Below, in pieces: positions 6,495 to 15,081 of a stretch of DNA of 41,577 bases; position 1 is the first letter of the stretch; each line of letters opens with the position of its first letter. A program made the translations under genes and the position numbers. The notes under the pieces are model-generated. The model was not told the DNA's origin. It was given only the letters and a program-made list of their open reading frames with translations, and did no database searches. The stretch is from Bacillota bacterium (lineage in GTDB: Bacteria; Bacillota; Clostridia; Acetivibrionales; JAFADI01), in contig JAFADI010000267.1 in NCBI GenBank assembly GCA_023424965.1, positions 1 to 41,577 of the forward strand, written 5' to 3'.

Positions 6495-6977
6495 TCAGGT
6501 TTTTGTGTTGCCGGCGGCTGATCTGACGAGTGTATAGGTATGCCAGCTGTTTGCAAAATGACCCGCTGCCAGGAAAACCACCGCCGCACCGAGCCAGAGG
6601 GATTCTCCCAGCATGGCCGCAAAGGCGAAGGCCAGGACAGGCAGGACTGCCATGGGGATGGGGATAAACTTGAAAGGCTCAAAAAGCAGCGAAAATCTGC
6701 GCCCTTTCACAACATACCTTGTCCATAAGCTGTAATAGGCCAGTATGCAGAGCACCATCAACACAAACGGAGGGTTGACGGTCAAAGGGCTGAAGCTGTC
6801 CTTTGAGATGCAAAGCAACAGGAGGCAGCCAATTTGTCCCGTTCTTTCCAGCAGGGTGAAGATAAACCCCGAATCCTTTAAACCTTCCGGAACCTTTTCG
6901 GGTGGAAACAGCCAAACAAGCAAATTTGGAATAAGTATTGCTAGTGCGATGAGAAACCCTGCTACCGAAAAACCCAT
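6495..6977 (-). CDS. Small multi-pass membrane protein, last gene of the SPFH/TPM operon
   Basis: Predicted 160-residue integral membrane protein, family not recognised. It has four or five hydrophobic segments: about residues 3-22 (MGFSVAGFLIALAILIPNLLVWLF), 44-56, 70-85, 105-122 and 126-142. The start CAT at 6975-6977 has AAGGAGAAGG just upstream on the minus strand. The longer open frame to 7136 would run into the TPM gene, so I reject it. It lies 37 bases after the TPM gene, so is probably the fourth gene of the operon and a possible membrane partner of those proteins. Confidence 0.75.
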   Translation of the reverse strand: MGFSVAGFLIALAILIPNLLVWLFPPEKVPEGLKDSGFIFTLLERTGQIGCLLLLCISKDSFSPLTVNPPFVLMVLCILAYYSLWTRYVVKGRRFSLLFEPFKFIPIPMAVLPVLAFAFAAMLGESLWLGAAVVFLAAGHFANSWHTYTLVRSAAGNTKT

Positions 6978-7014
6978 AAACCTTCTCCTTTGTAAAACAC
7001 CCCGGAAGATGCCT

Positions 7015-7860
7015 TTAAAATTTTCCGCCCCCTCCGCCATGGCTTCTTCCGCTGCTGCCATGATGAGTGCTGCTTCCACCGGAGCCGGAGTCATTTTGAA
7101 TCCTGACGCGGGTGGTTGTTTCCCTGACATAGTCATCGCTGGAAGCTGTCAGTTTAAAGGAACCTTCTTCTTCGTAGGTCCGGTTGCTGATTGTAATTTT
7201 GCCTTTGCTTGACAGGGAAGCGAGGATGGTGGCAATAAGCGCTACAACTGTTGCCGTTATATAGACGGCGGGAAGTTGCACCTGCCTTGCGACCCTTTCC
7301 AGATACGTGCCGGGAGCGGCGGATTCCTGCCCTCCGGGCACAGTTTCCGGTGCTTCGGTGTCTATTCTGTGCTGTCCTTCCGGTATCCCCTTATCGGCAT
7401 AAAATCTCACTTTGCTGATAAATTCCTTACAGCTGTTGTAATAATCGGCTTTTGACAGAAAACCGCCAACGGCACTCACCATCTCCGATATTCTGGCATC
7501 GGTGAAAATATCAATGGCTTTGCCCGTTGTGGAGATCCACAATTCCCTTTCCTTCATGTTGATCAGCAGCAGCAGGCCGGACTTGTCGCTTCCCGCACCA
7601 AAACCGTTGTAGTCGTAATAGTCGTCGGCAAAGTCTCTGGAAGACTTGCCTTCCGTATCCTCCGTGGTGACAATGACCACATCCAGGCCATAATCCTTGA
7701 CAACTCCGTCAATCAGACTCTGAACTTCTTTCAGTTCCTCTTCCTTCAGAAGGCCCAGGGAATCCTTGACTTTCTCAGTTTCAGCCGCCAGCACCTGCAT
7801 TTGTCCTACAAGCAGAACAAACATCAAAGCCAGCAGCAGCACACTTATCTTCCTAGACAA
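7015..7860 (-). CDS. TPM-domain membrane protein (YdjH-like)
   Basis: Predicted 281-residue envelope protein. It has an N-terminal signal peptide (SVLLLALMFVLLVGQMQVLAAE), then a TPM domain (about 35-175; FADDYYDYNGFGAGSDKSGLLLLINM and WISTTG), a second membrane segment about residues 205-225 (YITATVVALIATILASLSS), and a cytoplasmic tail ending in Ser/Gly/His-rich GGSSTHHGSSGRSHGGGGGKF-type sequence. TPM domains were described as phosphatase-like or membrane stress factors. I chose TTG 7860, preceded by GGGGTG at suitable spacing, which gives an 8-base overlap with the upstream gene (translational coupling). The longer frame lacks a proper start. By order and family it matches B. subtilis YdjH. 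Confidence 0.8.
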   Translation of the reverse strand: MSRKISVLLLALMFVLLVGQMQVLAAETEKVKDSLGLLKEEELKEVQSLIDGVVKDYGLDVVIVTTEDTEGKSSRDFADDYYDYNGFGAGSDKSGLLLLINMKERELWISTTGKAIDIFTDARISEMVSAVGGFLSKADYYNSCKEFISKVRFYADKGIPEGQHRIDTEAPETVPGGQESAAPGTYLERVARQVQLPAVYITATVVALIATILASLSSKGKITISNRTYEEEGSFKLTASSDDYVRETTTRVRIQNDSGSGGSSTHHGSSGRSHGGGGGKF

Positions 7861-8884
7861 ACAGAGCACCCCCAAACACGCCCAATATCCATACTGCAGC
7901 AAATACCAGACCGGCAAAGGCCAGCTGCTTTAAGAAGCTGGTGGGCGTATCTCCCACCACCTTGCCGGTTTGTCCGTTGATAATGAATATATGCGATTTT
8001 TCCTTGTACTTGTTGACCAATAAATAAATGGGCAGCAGTGAATAGCTCTCTTCGGTATCCCACAGGTCTGTATGCTTTGACATGACAGTATAGGAGGAAT
8101 AGCCCGTCACCGTTCCCCTCAGCCTGTCCTCCGCATATTTTGCGACTCTTTCCCTCATCACCGATGCCGCTTCATTACCTTCCACATCATATTTTTCCGC
8201 CATGAAGCCGGACAGGTACTGCATGGAAAAATCCGTAAGGTCATTGTAGTTATAGGGCTCAATCATGTGCATGAAGGTATCGTCCAGCTTTTTGGAGGCA
8301 TCCACGGGTACCTGCTGATAGTTTACCATGCCCCTGCGTGCGACCCTGTAATATTTTGTCTGGGTATACCTGTATTGTCCCTGTGTCCAGTGGCTGACCC
8401 TGGTGGCTTCCCCGTCGATAGCGCCGTCAACTCTACAGTCAAATAACCAGAAGGGTGCGTAGATACCTGTTATCTTTTCAATTTCTTCCCTGGTTTTGAA
8501 CTCGCCGGGAGCAAACAAGCGCCTTTTTATCCATTTTCGATAAATGTCCTCCGCCTGGAGCTTTGTCAGGCGGAAGGGAATCAGCTTTTTGGGCTTAAAC
8601 CTTCCGGAAAACCTTGTTTTGATGATGGTAGGGTTTTTGCAATACAAACAGGTGGTGGCGGAAACCGTATCGTCGGTAATCAATTCCGCCCCGCAGCTGG
8701 TGCACCGGTAGGAATCCAATTCCGGCATATCCTGTTCCGGCGGTTCCTCTTCCCGGTAAACGGCGTCAAGATCCGCTTTCGTAAATTCACTGAAGCAATA
8801 GTGGCATTTCCACTTCTGGGAAGGCGGGTCGAATTCCAGACCGGCTTTGCAGTTCAGACATTTATATTCCTTTACCGAACTCAT
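7853..8884 (-). CDS. Zinc-ribbon membrane protein (YdjG-like)
   Basis: The 343-residue protein has two N-terminal zinc ribbons: C9/C12 with C27/C30, and C61/C64 with C79/C82. A large middle region (about 95-300; FRLTKLQAEDIYRKWI, APFWLFDC, HTDLWDTEESYSLLPIYLL) follows, then a C-terminal membrane segment (about 318-341). Such proteins are often labelled TFIIB-type zinc ribbon or RNA polymerase subunit P by mistake. Size and layout fit B. subtilis YdjG (about 340 residues). It sits between the SPFH gene (35 bases upstream) and the TPM gene (8-base overlap), so a membrane complex is likely. I infer no enzymatic activity. Confidence 0.8.
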   Translation of the reverse strand: MSSVKEYKCLNCKAGLEFDPPSQKWKCHYCFSEFTKADLDAVYREEEPPEQDMPELDSYRCTSCGAELITDDTVSATTCLYCKNPTIIKTRFSGRFKPKKLIPFRLTKLQAEDIYRKWIKRRLFAPGEFKTREEIEKITGIYAPFWLFDCRVDGAIDGEATRVSHWTQGQYRYTQTKYYRVARRGMVNYQQVPVDASKKLDDTFMHMIEPYNYNDLTDFSMQYLSGFMAEKYDVEGNEAASVMRERVAKYAEDRLRGTVTGYSSYTVMSKHTDLWDTEESYSLLPIYLLVNKYKEKSHIFIINGQTGKVVGDTPTSFLKQLAFAGLVFAAVWILGVFGGALFV

Positions 8885-8919
8885 TCACATTCTCCTTTTT
8901 CCCTTGTTCCGAAATAGAG

Positions 8920-10278
8920 TCAGCCAGGCCTCTTGCTTCCGCAGTTGGAGCAGAAAAGGCCTTCCGTCTCGTTGCCGCAGGTGCAGACCCATTTTTTCCT
9001 GTCGGGCCGCCGTTTGCCGCAGTCAGGACAAAAGGAGCCACCGGACGTCTTTCTTCCGCAGGAACATTCCCACGGGTCTCCCGAAGGTTCCGGTTCCCTC
9101 ACGGGCTTTTTGCTGCCGCAGCTTGAACAGAAGGCGGCATTTTCAGGCATTTTGTTCCCGCAGGAACAGGTCCAGCCTCCCTGCGCAGCGGGAGGGTTGG
9201 AAGGCTGCTGCTGTGGCTGCTGGCCCGGCATTGCTCCTGCAACTCCGGCGGCGTTCATCCCCATGGCCATCCCTGCAAAGCCCATCATCGCCCCGCCCGG
9301 ATTTGAGCCTGCGGCTTCGAGGCCTGACGCCAGGCCCGCGGTCATACGGGCGGCCCTTGCATTGGGGTCCAGCAGGATGGAGTCGTTGGCATATTTCTCA
9401 AGCAGCTTGTCGGTGTTTTCATCAAAGGAGATCCCGGCAATTCCCACACTGTGGATAAAAAAGCCCCTCTTTGAAAGCCACTCCTTGTCAAGGACTTCTG
9501 CCATAAACTGCCCCAGTTCCATGGTCCTCATGGGGATGTCGGAGACCAGGACATTGCTGGCGGACAGGCTGGCCAGCGCAGTGGTATAAGCCATCAGGAA
9601 TTCATTAATATATTGTTCCGCCATGTCACCGGTGCTGAGGTTGGCTTTGCCGGTTTTGCTGCAGACTTCATTGTAGAATAACAACGGATCGGCTACTTTT
9701 ATTGAATAAGTGCCGAAGGAGGTTATTTTGCAGGGTACCACCCTTCCCGGAACCAGGACCCTGTCGGTATAAGGCACGGGATTTTTTGTTCCGAAGCGTA
9801 TATTGGGAAGCTCCTGCTTGTTGATGTACACTACTTTCTGTTTAACGGGTGTCGTACCACCGAACTTGAAGCGCTCCCAGGAATCCTTCAGGGTGTTCGC
9901 CAGGCCTCCCGGCCGGTATATTCCGTTTCTTCCGGTGTTATCATACTCCTGGACATAGCTTCCCTCCGGTGACTGAAAAAAGATGGAAGGCGACCGGGAA
10001 TTGTCAACCTGGTAATAGCCCGGCTCATCGGTGGCGGAGATAATCCTGCCTCCGTCTACCAGCAGCATGAAGACATTCTCGGGAACATGGATGATTGAAC
10101 CGTTGGAAATGACATCCTCCGTTCCTCTTCTATTTGAGCTCCGGGAATCTTTTTTCCTGACACAGACTCCGTAAGACGCGATGATGGTGTTGTCAATTTG
10201 TGCAGGCTCGATGGTTTCAAGCCATTGGTCCGCAAGTGTTCCTCCGATTGCTCCAACTGCCGCTTTAAAAATACCCAT
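8920..10278 (-). CDS. SPFH-domain protein with three C-terminal zinc ribbons (YdjI-like)
   Basis: This is the first gene of the minus-strand operon. The 452 residues comprise an SPFH/virion-core-like domain in the first 300 (residues 1-20 MGIFKAAVGAIGGTLADQWL; VPENVFMLLVDGGRI; GTTPVKQKVVYINKQELPN), a Gly/Ala/Met-rich linker (about 318-350) with QQPQQQP, and three zinc ribbons: CSCGNK...CSSCGSK, CSCGRK...CPDCGK and CTCGNE...CSNCGSK. B. subtilis YdjI has the same SPFH fold and lies with YdjG and YdjH; that set is reported to recruit PspA to stressed membranes. There is no pspA gene in this window. The start at 10278 has GGAAAGGAAGAGGGG just upstream. Extra zinc ribbons make it longer than YdjI (about 323). 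Confidence 0.8.
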   Translation of the reverse strand: MGIFKAAVGAIGGTLADQWLETIEPAQIDNTIIASYGVCVRKKDSRSSNRRGTEDVISNGSIIHVPENVFMLLVDGGRIISATDEPGYYQVDNSRSPSIFFQSPEGSYVQEYDNTGRNGIYRPGGLANTLKDSWERFKFGGTTPVKQKVVYINKQELPNIRFGTKNPVPYTDRVLVPGRVVPCKITSFGTYSIKVADPLLFYNEVCSKTGKANLSTGDMAEQYINEFLMAYTTALASLSASNVLVSDIPMRTMELGQFMAEVLDKEWLSKRGFFIHSVGIAGISFDENTDKLLEKYANDSILLDPNARAARMTAGLASGLEAAGSNPGGAMMGFAGMAMGMNAAGVAGAMPGQQPQQQPSNPPAAQGGWTCSCGNKMPENAAFCSSCGSKKPVREPEPSGDPWECSCGRKTSGGSFCPDCGKRRPDRKKWVCTCGNETEGLFCSNCGSKRPG

Positions 10279-10470
10279 TTTCCCCTCTTCCTTTCCTGAA
10301 CGGTGTAATTTCTTCCTATTCTTATGTGTCTTGCATCAATAACTACTATAGATTATTCCTGTATACTACAAATTATATATGAACATGCGGAGGTTGTAAA
10401 AATGTTTTTGCAGGCTTTTGCCCGCGCTCCTGTCAAGAGTAGGGACAGATGCGAGCTTCCAATGTTTGTA

Positions 10471-10499
10471 TTGAACATTTTTTTATTTACCGTTACTAT
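10471..10499 (+). promoter_or_regulatory. Sigma-A-type promoter for the prolyl-tRNA editing gene
   Basis: TTGAAC (10471-10476), exactly 17 bases, then TACTAT (10494-10499). The expected RNA start is near 10506, giving a leader of about 30 bases with AAAGGAGAAG before the ATG at 10536. Confidence 0.65.
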
Positions 10500-10535
10500 G
10501 GTAAGTATACAGAGACCGGCAAAGGAGAAGAAGCC

Positions 10536-11024
10536 ATGAATGCACAGGAGAAAGTTTTTGAAAGGCTGAAGGCATTGGACATCAAATACGAGGTCACAAA
10601 CCATCCGGCCGTTTTTACCATTGAAGAGATGGACAACCTGAATATAACACTTCAGGGGGATGTGTGCAAAAACCTGTTTTTGAGGGACGAGAAAGGGAAG
10701 CGGCACTTCCTCGTGGTTCTGGGAAAAGACAAAAAAGCCGATTTGAAAAGCCTCCAGAGCCAGCTGGGCTGCAGCAGATTGGGCTTTGCATCGGAAGAAA
10801 GGCTTTCCAGATACCTGCAGCTTAAAAAAGGGGAAGTGACTCCCATGGGTATCATCAACGACACCGATGCCCTGGTGGAGGTGGTGCTGGACAGGGATCT
10901 GACAGGAAAAAACAGGCTTGGAGTCCATCCCAATGACAATACCGCCACCGTATGGATTGCTTTTGAGGCGTTGAAAAAAGTCATCGAAGGAAACGGCAAC
11001 AAAATCCACTTCGTTGCAATCTGA
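10536..11024 (+). CDS. YbaK/ProXp-type prolyl-tRNA editing protein
   Basis: Free-standing editing domain of 162 residues related to PrdX/ProXp-ala, which hydrolyses alanine mischarged onto tRNA-Pro. Visible family features are the N-terminal helix and loop (KYEVTNHPAVFTIEEMD), the strand with the conserved lysine (CKNLFLRDEKGKRHFLVVLGKDKKADLK), SRLGFASEERL, and the GEVTPMGIINDT loop that forms the pocket, then VHPNDNTATVWI. Start ATG 10536 follows AAAGGAGAAG; the longer frame from 10449 overlaps the promoter. It is transcribed away from the SPFH/TPM operon. It might equally deacylate another tRNA, since family members vary in substrate. Confidence 0.9.
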   Translation: MNAQEKVFERLKALDIKYEVTNHPAVFTIEEMDNLNITLQGDVCKNLFLRDEKGKRHFLVVLGKDKKADLKSLQSQLGCSRLGFASEERLSRYLQLKKGEVTPMGIINDTDALVEVVLDRDLTGKNRLGVHPNDNTATVWIAFEALKKVIEGNGNKIHFVAI

Positions 11025-11153
11025 CCCGGATATCATGAACCCAGGACCTGTCACCGAGCAGCATTTAAAGACAGGAGACAGAAGCAAACAAAAGAAAATA
11101 ACAACATATATTCCGTCCCGTGCGAATAGTCTTATAGTAAATGAGGTGTTTGC

Positions 11154-11969
11154 ATGGGATTTTATATTAATGTGGAACCGAATGTAAAGATATACGTGGA
11201 GGACCTTAACCCGGCCGGAAGCAAGACCATCCTGTTTATCCACGGCTGGCCCGCAAGCCACAATTTGTTTGAATACCAGTTTGACCAGCTGCCGAAGATG
11301 GGATATAGATGCGTAGGAATCGATTGTAGAGGATTCGGATTTTCAGATAAACCCTGGAGCGGATACGACTATAACCGGCTGGCAGACGATATCCGGTGTG
11401 TGGTTGATGCGCTCCGGCTGAGGAATTTCACCCTGGGAGGACATTCAACGGGGGGAGCCATTGCCATCCGCTACATGGCCAGGCATAATGGGTACGGGGT
11501 ATCGAAACTGGCGCTCTTTGCCGCTGCTGCCCCCAGCCTGATCCAGCGCCCGTATTTTCCTTACGGTTTGACCAAGCAAGCCGTCCTTGACATCATTCAG
11601 GGCACCTATACCGACCGGCCCAACATGCTGCGGGGGTTCGGAAATATGATTTTCTTCAACCCAGTCAGCGCCCCCTTCGCCGATTGGCTCTTCCATCTGG
11701 GGTTGCAGGCATCGGGCTGGTCTACCGCGGCCATTGCAAACTCCTGGATTAACGAGGAAGGCTTGTTTTATGATGTGAAAACGATACAGGTACCAACCCT
11801 CATCCTCCATGGGCTGGACGACAAAGTCTGCCTGTTCCCGCTGGCCATCGCACAGAGGGACAGCATCAGGAACTCCAGGCTTGTGCCCTTTGAAAAGTGC
11901 GGCCATTTTCTTTTCTATGACCAGCGTGAAAAATTCAACCTGGAGCTGGTGAGATTTCTGGAAAGCTAG
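11154..11969 (+). CDS. Alpha/beta hydrolase
   Basis: Cytoplasmic 271-residue hydrolase of the esterase/haloperoxidase-like group. The oxyanion HGWPAS motif is at about residues 30-35. The nucleophile elbow GHSTGG places Ser98, the acid is Asp222 or 223 (LHGLDDKV), and the histidine is His251 (CGHFLFYD). The cap region has several aromatic residues (PYFPYG, ADWLFHLG), suggesting a small hydrophobic ester or related substrate. ATG 11154 has TGAGGTG about 8 bases upstream. It is followed by a strong terminator, so the gene may be transcribed alone from the 130-base gap before it. The exact substrate cannot be read from sequence. Confidence 0.88.
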   Translation: MGFYINVEPNVKIYVEDLNPAGSKTILFIHGWPASHNLFEYQFDQLPKMGYRCVGIDCRGFGFSDKPWSGYDYNRLADDIRCVVDALRLRNFTLGGHSTGGAIAIRYMARHNGYGVSKLALFAAAAPSLIQRPYFPYGLTKQAVLDIIQGTYTDRPNMLRGFGNMIFFNPVSAPFADWLFHLGLQASGWSTAAIANSWINEEGLFYDVKTIQVPTLILHGLDDKVCLFPLAIAQRDSIRNSRLVPFEKCGHFLFYDQREKFNLELVRFLES

Positions 11970-11997
11970 AGCTTTGAAAAAGATGCAAGTGACGAAG

Positions 11998-12049
11998 GGA
12001 CGGCTGGCGGTTTTGGATGGATGCCAAAACAATCAGCGGTCCCTTTTTT
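11998..12049 (+). terminator. Rho-independent terminator after the hydrolase gene
   Basis: The outer arms GGGAC and GTCCC, inner CTG/CAG and GGTTTTGG/CCAAAAC pairs form one long imperfect stem that ends in a T run (12043-12048). It separates the hydrolase gene from the AraC regulator. Confidence 0.8.
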
Positions 12050-12103
12050 GATAAATATGATAAAATAAATTTACCACCAAACAATTAGATTATGGAGGAC
12101 GGC

Positions 12104-12934
12104 ATGAACAGCAATAATCTTTTTTTTCACATCCACTACTGCAATTACAGGCAATTTGGCGGGGCGGAAAGAGCCCTGCGGAAAATCACCCGGACGCTGC
12201 CGCACCATGAACTCCTCTTTATTAAAGGCGGGAAGGGCAGCATTACCATCGGAAAAAAGAGATATCAACTCAAAGGCTGCATGCTGTTCTACATTTGCCC
12301 CGATGTCCACCACTCCTTCGAGATAGACGCCGACGAGCCCGGATATTTTTTATCGGTACATTTCAGCTATGTACGCGTGAGCTTCAACGACAGCAAATGG
12401 GACATCAAAAACGAAGGAGACGGTCTCTCTCTGAGCCCCGGACAGGAATTGAAGGATTATTACCACATTGAGGACGCCTTCAGAAAATTGGCCGAAAGCT
12501 GGGAGACCAAGCTTCCGGGATACGAGTTTGCCACCAGGACGTTGCTTCAGCAATTATTGATTACGGTTTTCCAGCATACAAGAAAGCAAAATCAGAATTA
12601 CGCCATTTCTTTGAAGGTGGAAAAGGTCATTGAATACATGCATCAGCATGCGAGTCATAGGGTGAACCTGGCGGAATTGTCGGAGCTGGTGCATCTGGCG
12701 CCTACGTATCTGTCAAGGTCTTTTAAAGAGACGACGGGCTATTCTGTCATAGAATTTTTTAACCGGATAAAAATTGATAAAGCCAAAGAGCTTATGATCG
12801 AAGGGGACAAAAAGGTGAAGGAAGTGGCGCAAGCTCTGGGATTTACCGATGAATTCTATTTCAGCAGGATATTTAAACGGATTGAAGGCATGAGCCCCTC
12901 GGAATATTGTAGCAAAAATGTCCATGGAGTTTAA
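12104..12934 (+). CDS. AraC-family transcriptional regulator
   Basis: DNA-binding regulator of 276 residues. The N-terminal cupin-like sensor domain (about 1-150) includes ELLFIKGGKGSITIGKKRYQL and FYICPDVHHSFEI, typical of a ligand-binding jelly roll. The C-terminal AraC domain (about 178-273) has two helix-turn-helices: LAELSELVHLAPTYLSRSFK and VKEVAQALGFTDEFYFSRIFK, followed by GMSPSEY. I chose ATG 12104 because GGAGG lies 6 bases upstream; ATG 12092 overlaps that site. The next gene is an MFS exporter on the same strand 103 bases later, a plausible target. Confidence 0.9.
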   Translation: MNSNNLFFHIHYCNYRQFGGAERALRKITRTLPHHELLFIKGGKGSITIGKKRYQLKGCMLFYICPDVHHSFEIDADEPGYFLSVHFSYVRVSFNDSKWDIKNEGDGLSLSPGQELKDYYHIEDAFRKLAESWETKLPGYEFATRTLLQQLLITVFQHTRKQNQNYAISLKVEKVIEYMHQHASHRVNLAELSELVHLAPTYLSRSFKETTGYSVIEFFNRIKIDKAKELMIEGDKKVKEVAQALGFTDEFYFSRIFKRIEGMSPSEYCSKNVHGV

Positions 12935-12985
12935 TATAATGCATGGTATAAAGTCGGTCTGCAGGCTAAAATAAAAATATTCTCC

Positions 12986-13003
12986 TGTTGTTTTTGTACA
13001 ACA
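12986..13003. promoter_or_regulatory. Inverted repeat upstream of the MFS gene
   Basis: TGTTGT (12986-12991) and ACAACA (12998-13003) with a 6-base spacer, in the 103-base gap before the MFS gene. It is a candidate operator; whether AraC or another protein binds is unknown. CTGCAG occurs on both sides of it (12959 and 13011). Confidence 0.35.
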
Positions 13004-13037
13004 AATTTATCTGCAGTAGAAGGAAGGCATCGATATC

Positions 13038-14276
13038 ATGCAGGTTTGGAAAAGAAACTTATTTGTTTGCTGGTTCGGGATGTTTGTCACGGGCGTGGGT
13101 ATGAGCCAGATCGCACCGGTACTGCCTCTTTATATAAAGCAGCTTGGGATTGACGATACCGCTTCCATTGCACAGTTTTCAGGAATCGCTTTTGGCGTCA
13201 CTTTTATCATTTCGGCTATTTTTTCGCCTATCTGGGGCCATGCCGCCGATAAATTCGGGAGAAAGCCCATGCTTTTGCGGGCAAGCTTTGGCATGGCGGC
13301 CGTTATCTTCAGCATGGGTTTTGTGCAAAACGTATATCAACTGATTGGATTAAGAATATTGCTGGGTGTCATCACCGGCTACAGCACGGCCTGTACCACG
13401 CTGGTGGCAACCCAGACGGACAGGGAACACGCGGGTTTTGCCCTGGGGACCCTTTCAACGGCAAGCATCGCAGGGGCTTTGCTGGGACCGCTGATTGGAG
13501 GCTACATCGAAGAAAATCTCAGCCTGAAAGACGTGTTTTTCGTAACGGGCGCGCTGATGCTGGTTGCATTTGTTACCACCCTTTTCTTTGTAAAGGAATC
13601 CTTTACCCGGGAAGACAAAAAGGTGATCAGCGCCAGGGAACTGTGGAAGGCCATTCCTGAAAAAAGCCTGACGGTCACCATGTTTGTGACCTCTTTTGCA
13701 TTAGCTCTGGCCCTGTATTCCATCGAGCCCATCATCACGTTGTATGTCAGCCAGCTGTCCACCAGCACCAGTTATATCGCTTTGATAGCGGGAATGGCGT
13801 TCTCAGCGTCGGGGCTGGCAAACATCATCGCCGCTCCGGGTCTGGGAAAGCTTTCCGACAAGGTCGGAGCGCAGAAAGTCATGCTGGTAGCCCTCATCGC
13901 GGCGGGCCTGATTTTCATCCCACAGGCCTTTGTGAAAAATCCCTGGCAGTTGATGGCGCTGCGCTTTTTGCTGGGCTTGACGGTAGCGGGCTTGAATCCT
14001 TCCGTCAATGTCCTGGTGAAGAGAATCACGCCGGATGCCCTTACCGGCAGGATTTTCGGGTTTAATATCGCCGCACAGTATTTGGGAATATTCGGAGGTT
14101 CGATCTTGGGCGGGCAGGTGACGGCCTGGTTCGGCATCCGGTATGTATTTTTTATTACAAGCGTGCTGATGCTGCTGAATGCGGTGTGGGTTTATCTCAG
14201 GGTATACAAAAAGCTTACCGTAAAGGAAGATGAACAGGAGGAGAGGGAATGGGAGATTCAAAGGCAGCGGGGATAG
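13038..14276 (+). CDS. MFS transporter (multidrug-efflux-like)
   Basis: Integral membrane exporter of 412 residues with the usual twelve hydrophobic segments in two halves. The MFS A-motif G-x-x-a-D-x-x-G-R-K is visible as GHAADKFGRKP about residues 69-79, with a relic in the second half (GKLSDKVGAQK). The C-motif-like GPLIGGY near residue 155 suggests a proton antiporter of the drug-efflux type. ATG 13038 has AAGGAAGG about 11 bases upstream. The 3' end overlaps the isochorismatase-type gene by 28 bases, so the two are co-translated. The preceding AraC gene may regulate them. Confidence 0.9.
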   Translation: MQVWKRNLFVCWFGMFVTGVGMSQIAPVLPLYIKQLGIDDTASIAQFSGIAFGVTFIISAIFSPIWGHAADKFGRKPMLLRASFGMAAVIFSMGFVQNVYQLIGLRILLGVITGYSTACTTLVATQTDREHAGFALGTLSTASIAGALLGPLIGGYIEENLSLKDVFFVTGALMLVAFVTTLFFVKESFTREDKKVISARELWKAIPEKSLTVTMFVTSFALALALYSIEPIITLYVSQLSTSTSYIALIAGMAFSASGLANIIAAPGLGKLSDKVGAQKVMLVALIAAGLIFIPQAFVKNPWQLMALRFLLGLTVAGLNPSVNVLVKRITPDALTGRIFGFNIAAQYLGIFGGSILGGQVTAWFGIRYVFFITSVLMLLNAVWVYLRVYKKLTVKEDEQEEREWEIQRQRG

Positions 14277-14839
14277 AACGGATAAAAACGGAGAAAACGG
14301 CGCTGGTGGTCATCGACCTGCAGAAGGGAATTGTACACGGTGAGCGTGCTCCCCATACAGGTGCGCAGGTGGTTCGAAACGCAAGCAGGCTGGCGAAAGC
14401 ATTTAGTGACAGGGGAGCTTTTGTGGTCCTTGTCAGGGTATCATCGGCCGATGGAAAGGACATGCTAAAACCGGAGACGGATTTAAAAAGCAGCCCGGTA
14501 CACAGGCCCGAAGGCTGGGACAGCCTTGTGCCCGAGCTGGCGGAGATTAAAAATGCCCATGTCATTACCAAGAGGCAGTGGGGGGCGTTCTACGGCACCG
14601 ACTTGGATTTGCAGCTGCGCCGCCGGGGAATCGATACCATTGTACTGTGCGGCATTTCCACGTCCATCGGTGTGGACACTACGGCCAGAGAGGCCTACCA
14701 GCACGGGTACAACCAGATTTTTGCGGAAGATGCCATGACAGCTTTCTCAAAAGAAGAGCATGAGTATGTGTGCAAATACCTCTTCCCCAGGATCGGCAAA
14801 ATCCGGACAAGCGAAGAGGTGGTTTCGGCGCTGGAATAA
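14249..14839 (+). CDS. Isochorismatase-like hydrolase lacking the Cys nucleophile
   Basis: The 196-residue enzyme of the isochorismatase/cysteine hydrolase superfamily contains Asp23 (VVIDLQKG) and Lys108 (ITKRQWGAF), two members of the catalytic triad. At the third position the usual Cys is Gly141 (CGISTSIGVDTTAREA), as in true isochorismatases and YecD-like proteins, so a nicotinamidase-type thioester mechanism is not expected. ATG 14249 has AGGAGGAGAGGG just upstream and lies within the end of the MFS gene. A decayed copy of its last 14 codons is found at 18547, on the far side of adhE. The substrate is unknown. Confidence 0.85.
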   Translation: MGDSKAAGIERIKTEKTALVVIDLQKGIVHGERAPHTGAQVVRNASRLAKAFSDRGAFVVLVRVSSADGKDMLKPETDLKSSPVHRPEGWDSLVPELAEIKNAHVITKRQWGAFYGTDLDLQLRRRGIDTIVLCGISTSIGVDTTAREAYQHGYNQIFAEDAMTAFSKEEHEYVCKYLFPRIGKIRTSEEVVSALE

Positions 14840-15031
14840 AAGATGAAGCCAATATAACTTCACATTATACCTCCCATGACTAATATGCATTTTATTTATA
14901 GGCGGGATTCAGATATAATTGGAAATGAAAGAACACTCAATATTAATTATCCTGGCATAGCAGTTGATCCCTTTCAATAATTTAATAATTCGAGGACAGA
15001 AAAAAGCAGTGAACTGTTTTCAGACTTGAGT

Positions 15032-15049
15032 GTGTTAATTATTTATCAA
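15032..15049. promoter_or_regulatory. Rex-like operator upstream of adhE
   Basis: GTGTTAA (15032-15038), four bases, TTATCAA (15043-15049). The Rex redox-sensor consensus is TTGTTAA-N4-TTAACAA; each half matches 6 of 7. It lies 33 bases before the adhE start codon. adhE is a classical Rex target in Clostridia, so NADH-responsive repression is likely. A TATAAT at 14914-14919 may be the -10, but its -35 is poor. Confidence 0.6.
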
Positions 15050-15081
15050 TCTCGGTAAAAATAAAATGTATGGAGGGTATT

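Noticed and set aside
8847..9589. Plus-strand frames of about 200 residues rich in Arg, Ser and Cys
   Set aside because: They are reverse readings of the zinc ribbons and the Gly-rich linker of the SPFH protein.
10353..11261. Minus-strand 302-residue frame
   Set aside because: It covers the prolyl-tRNA editing gene and its promoter in antisense and shows no family features.
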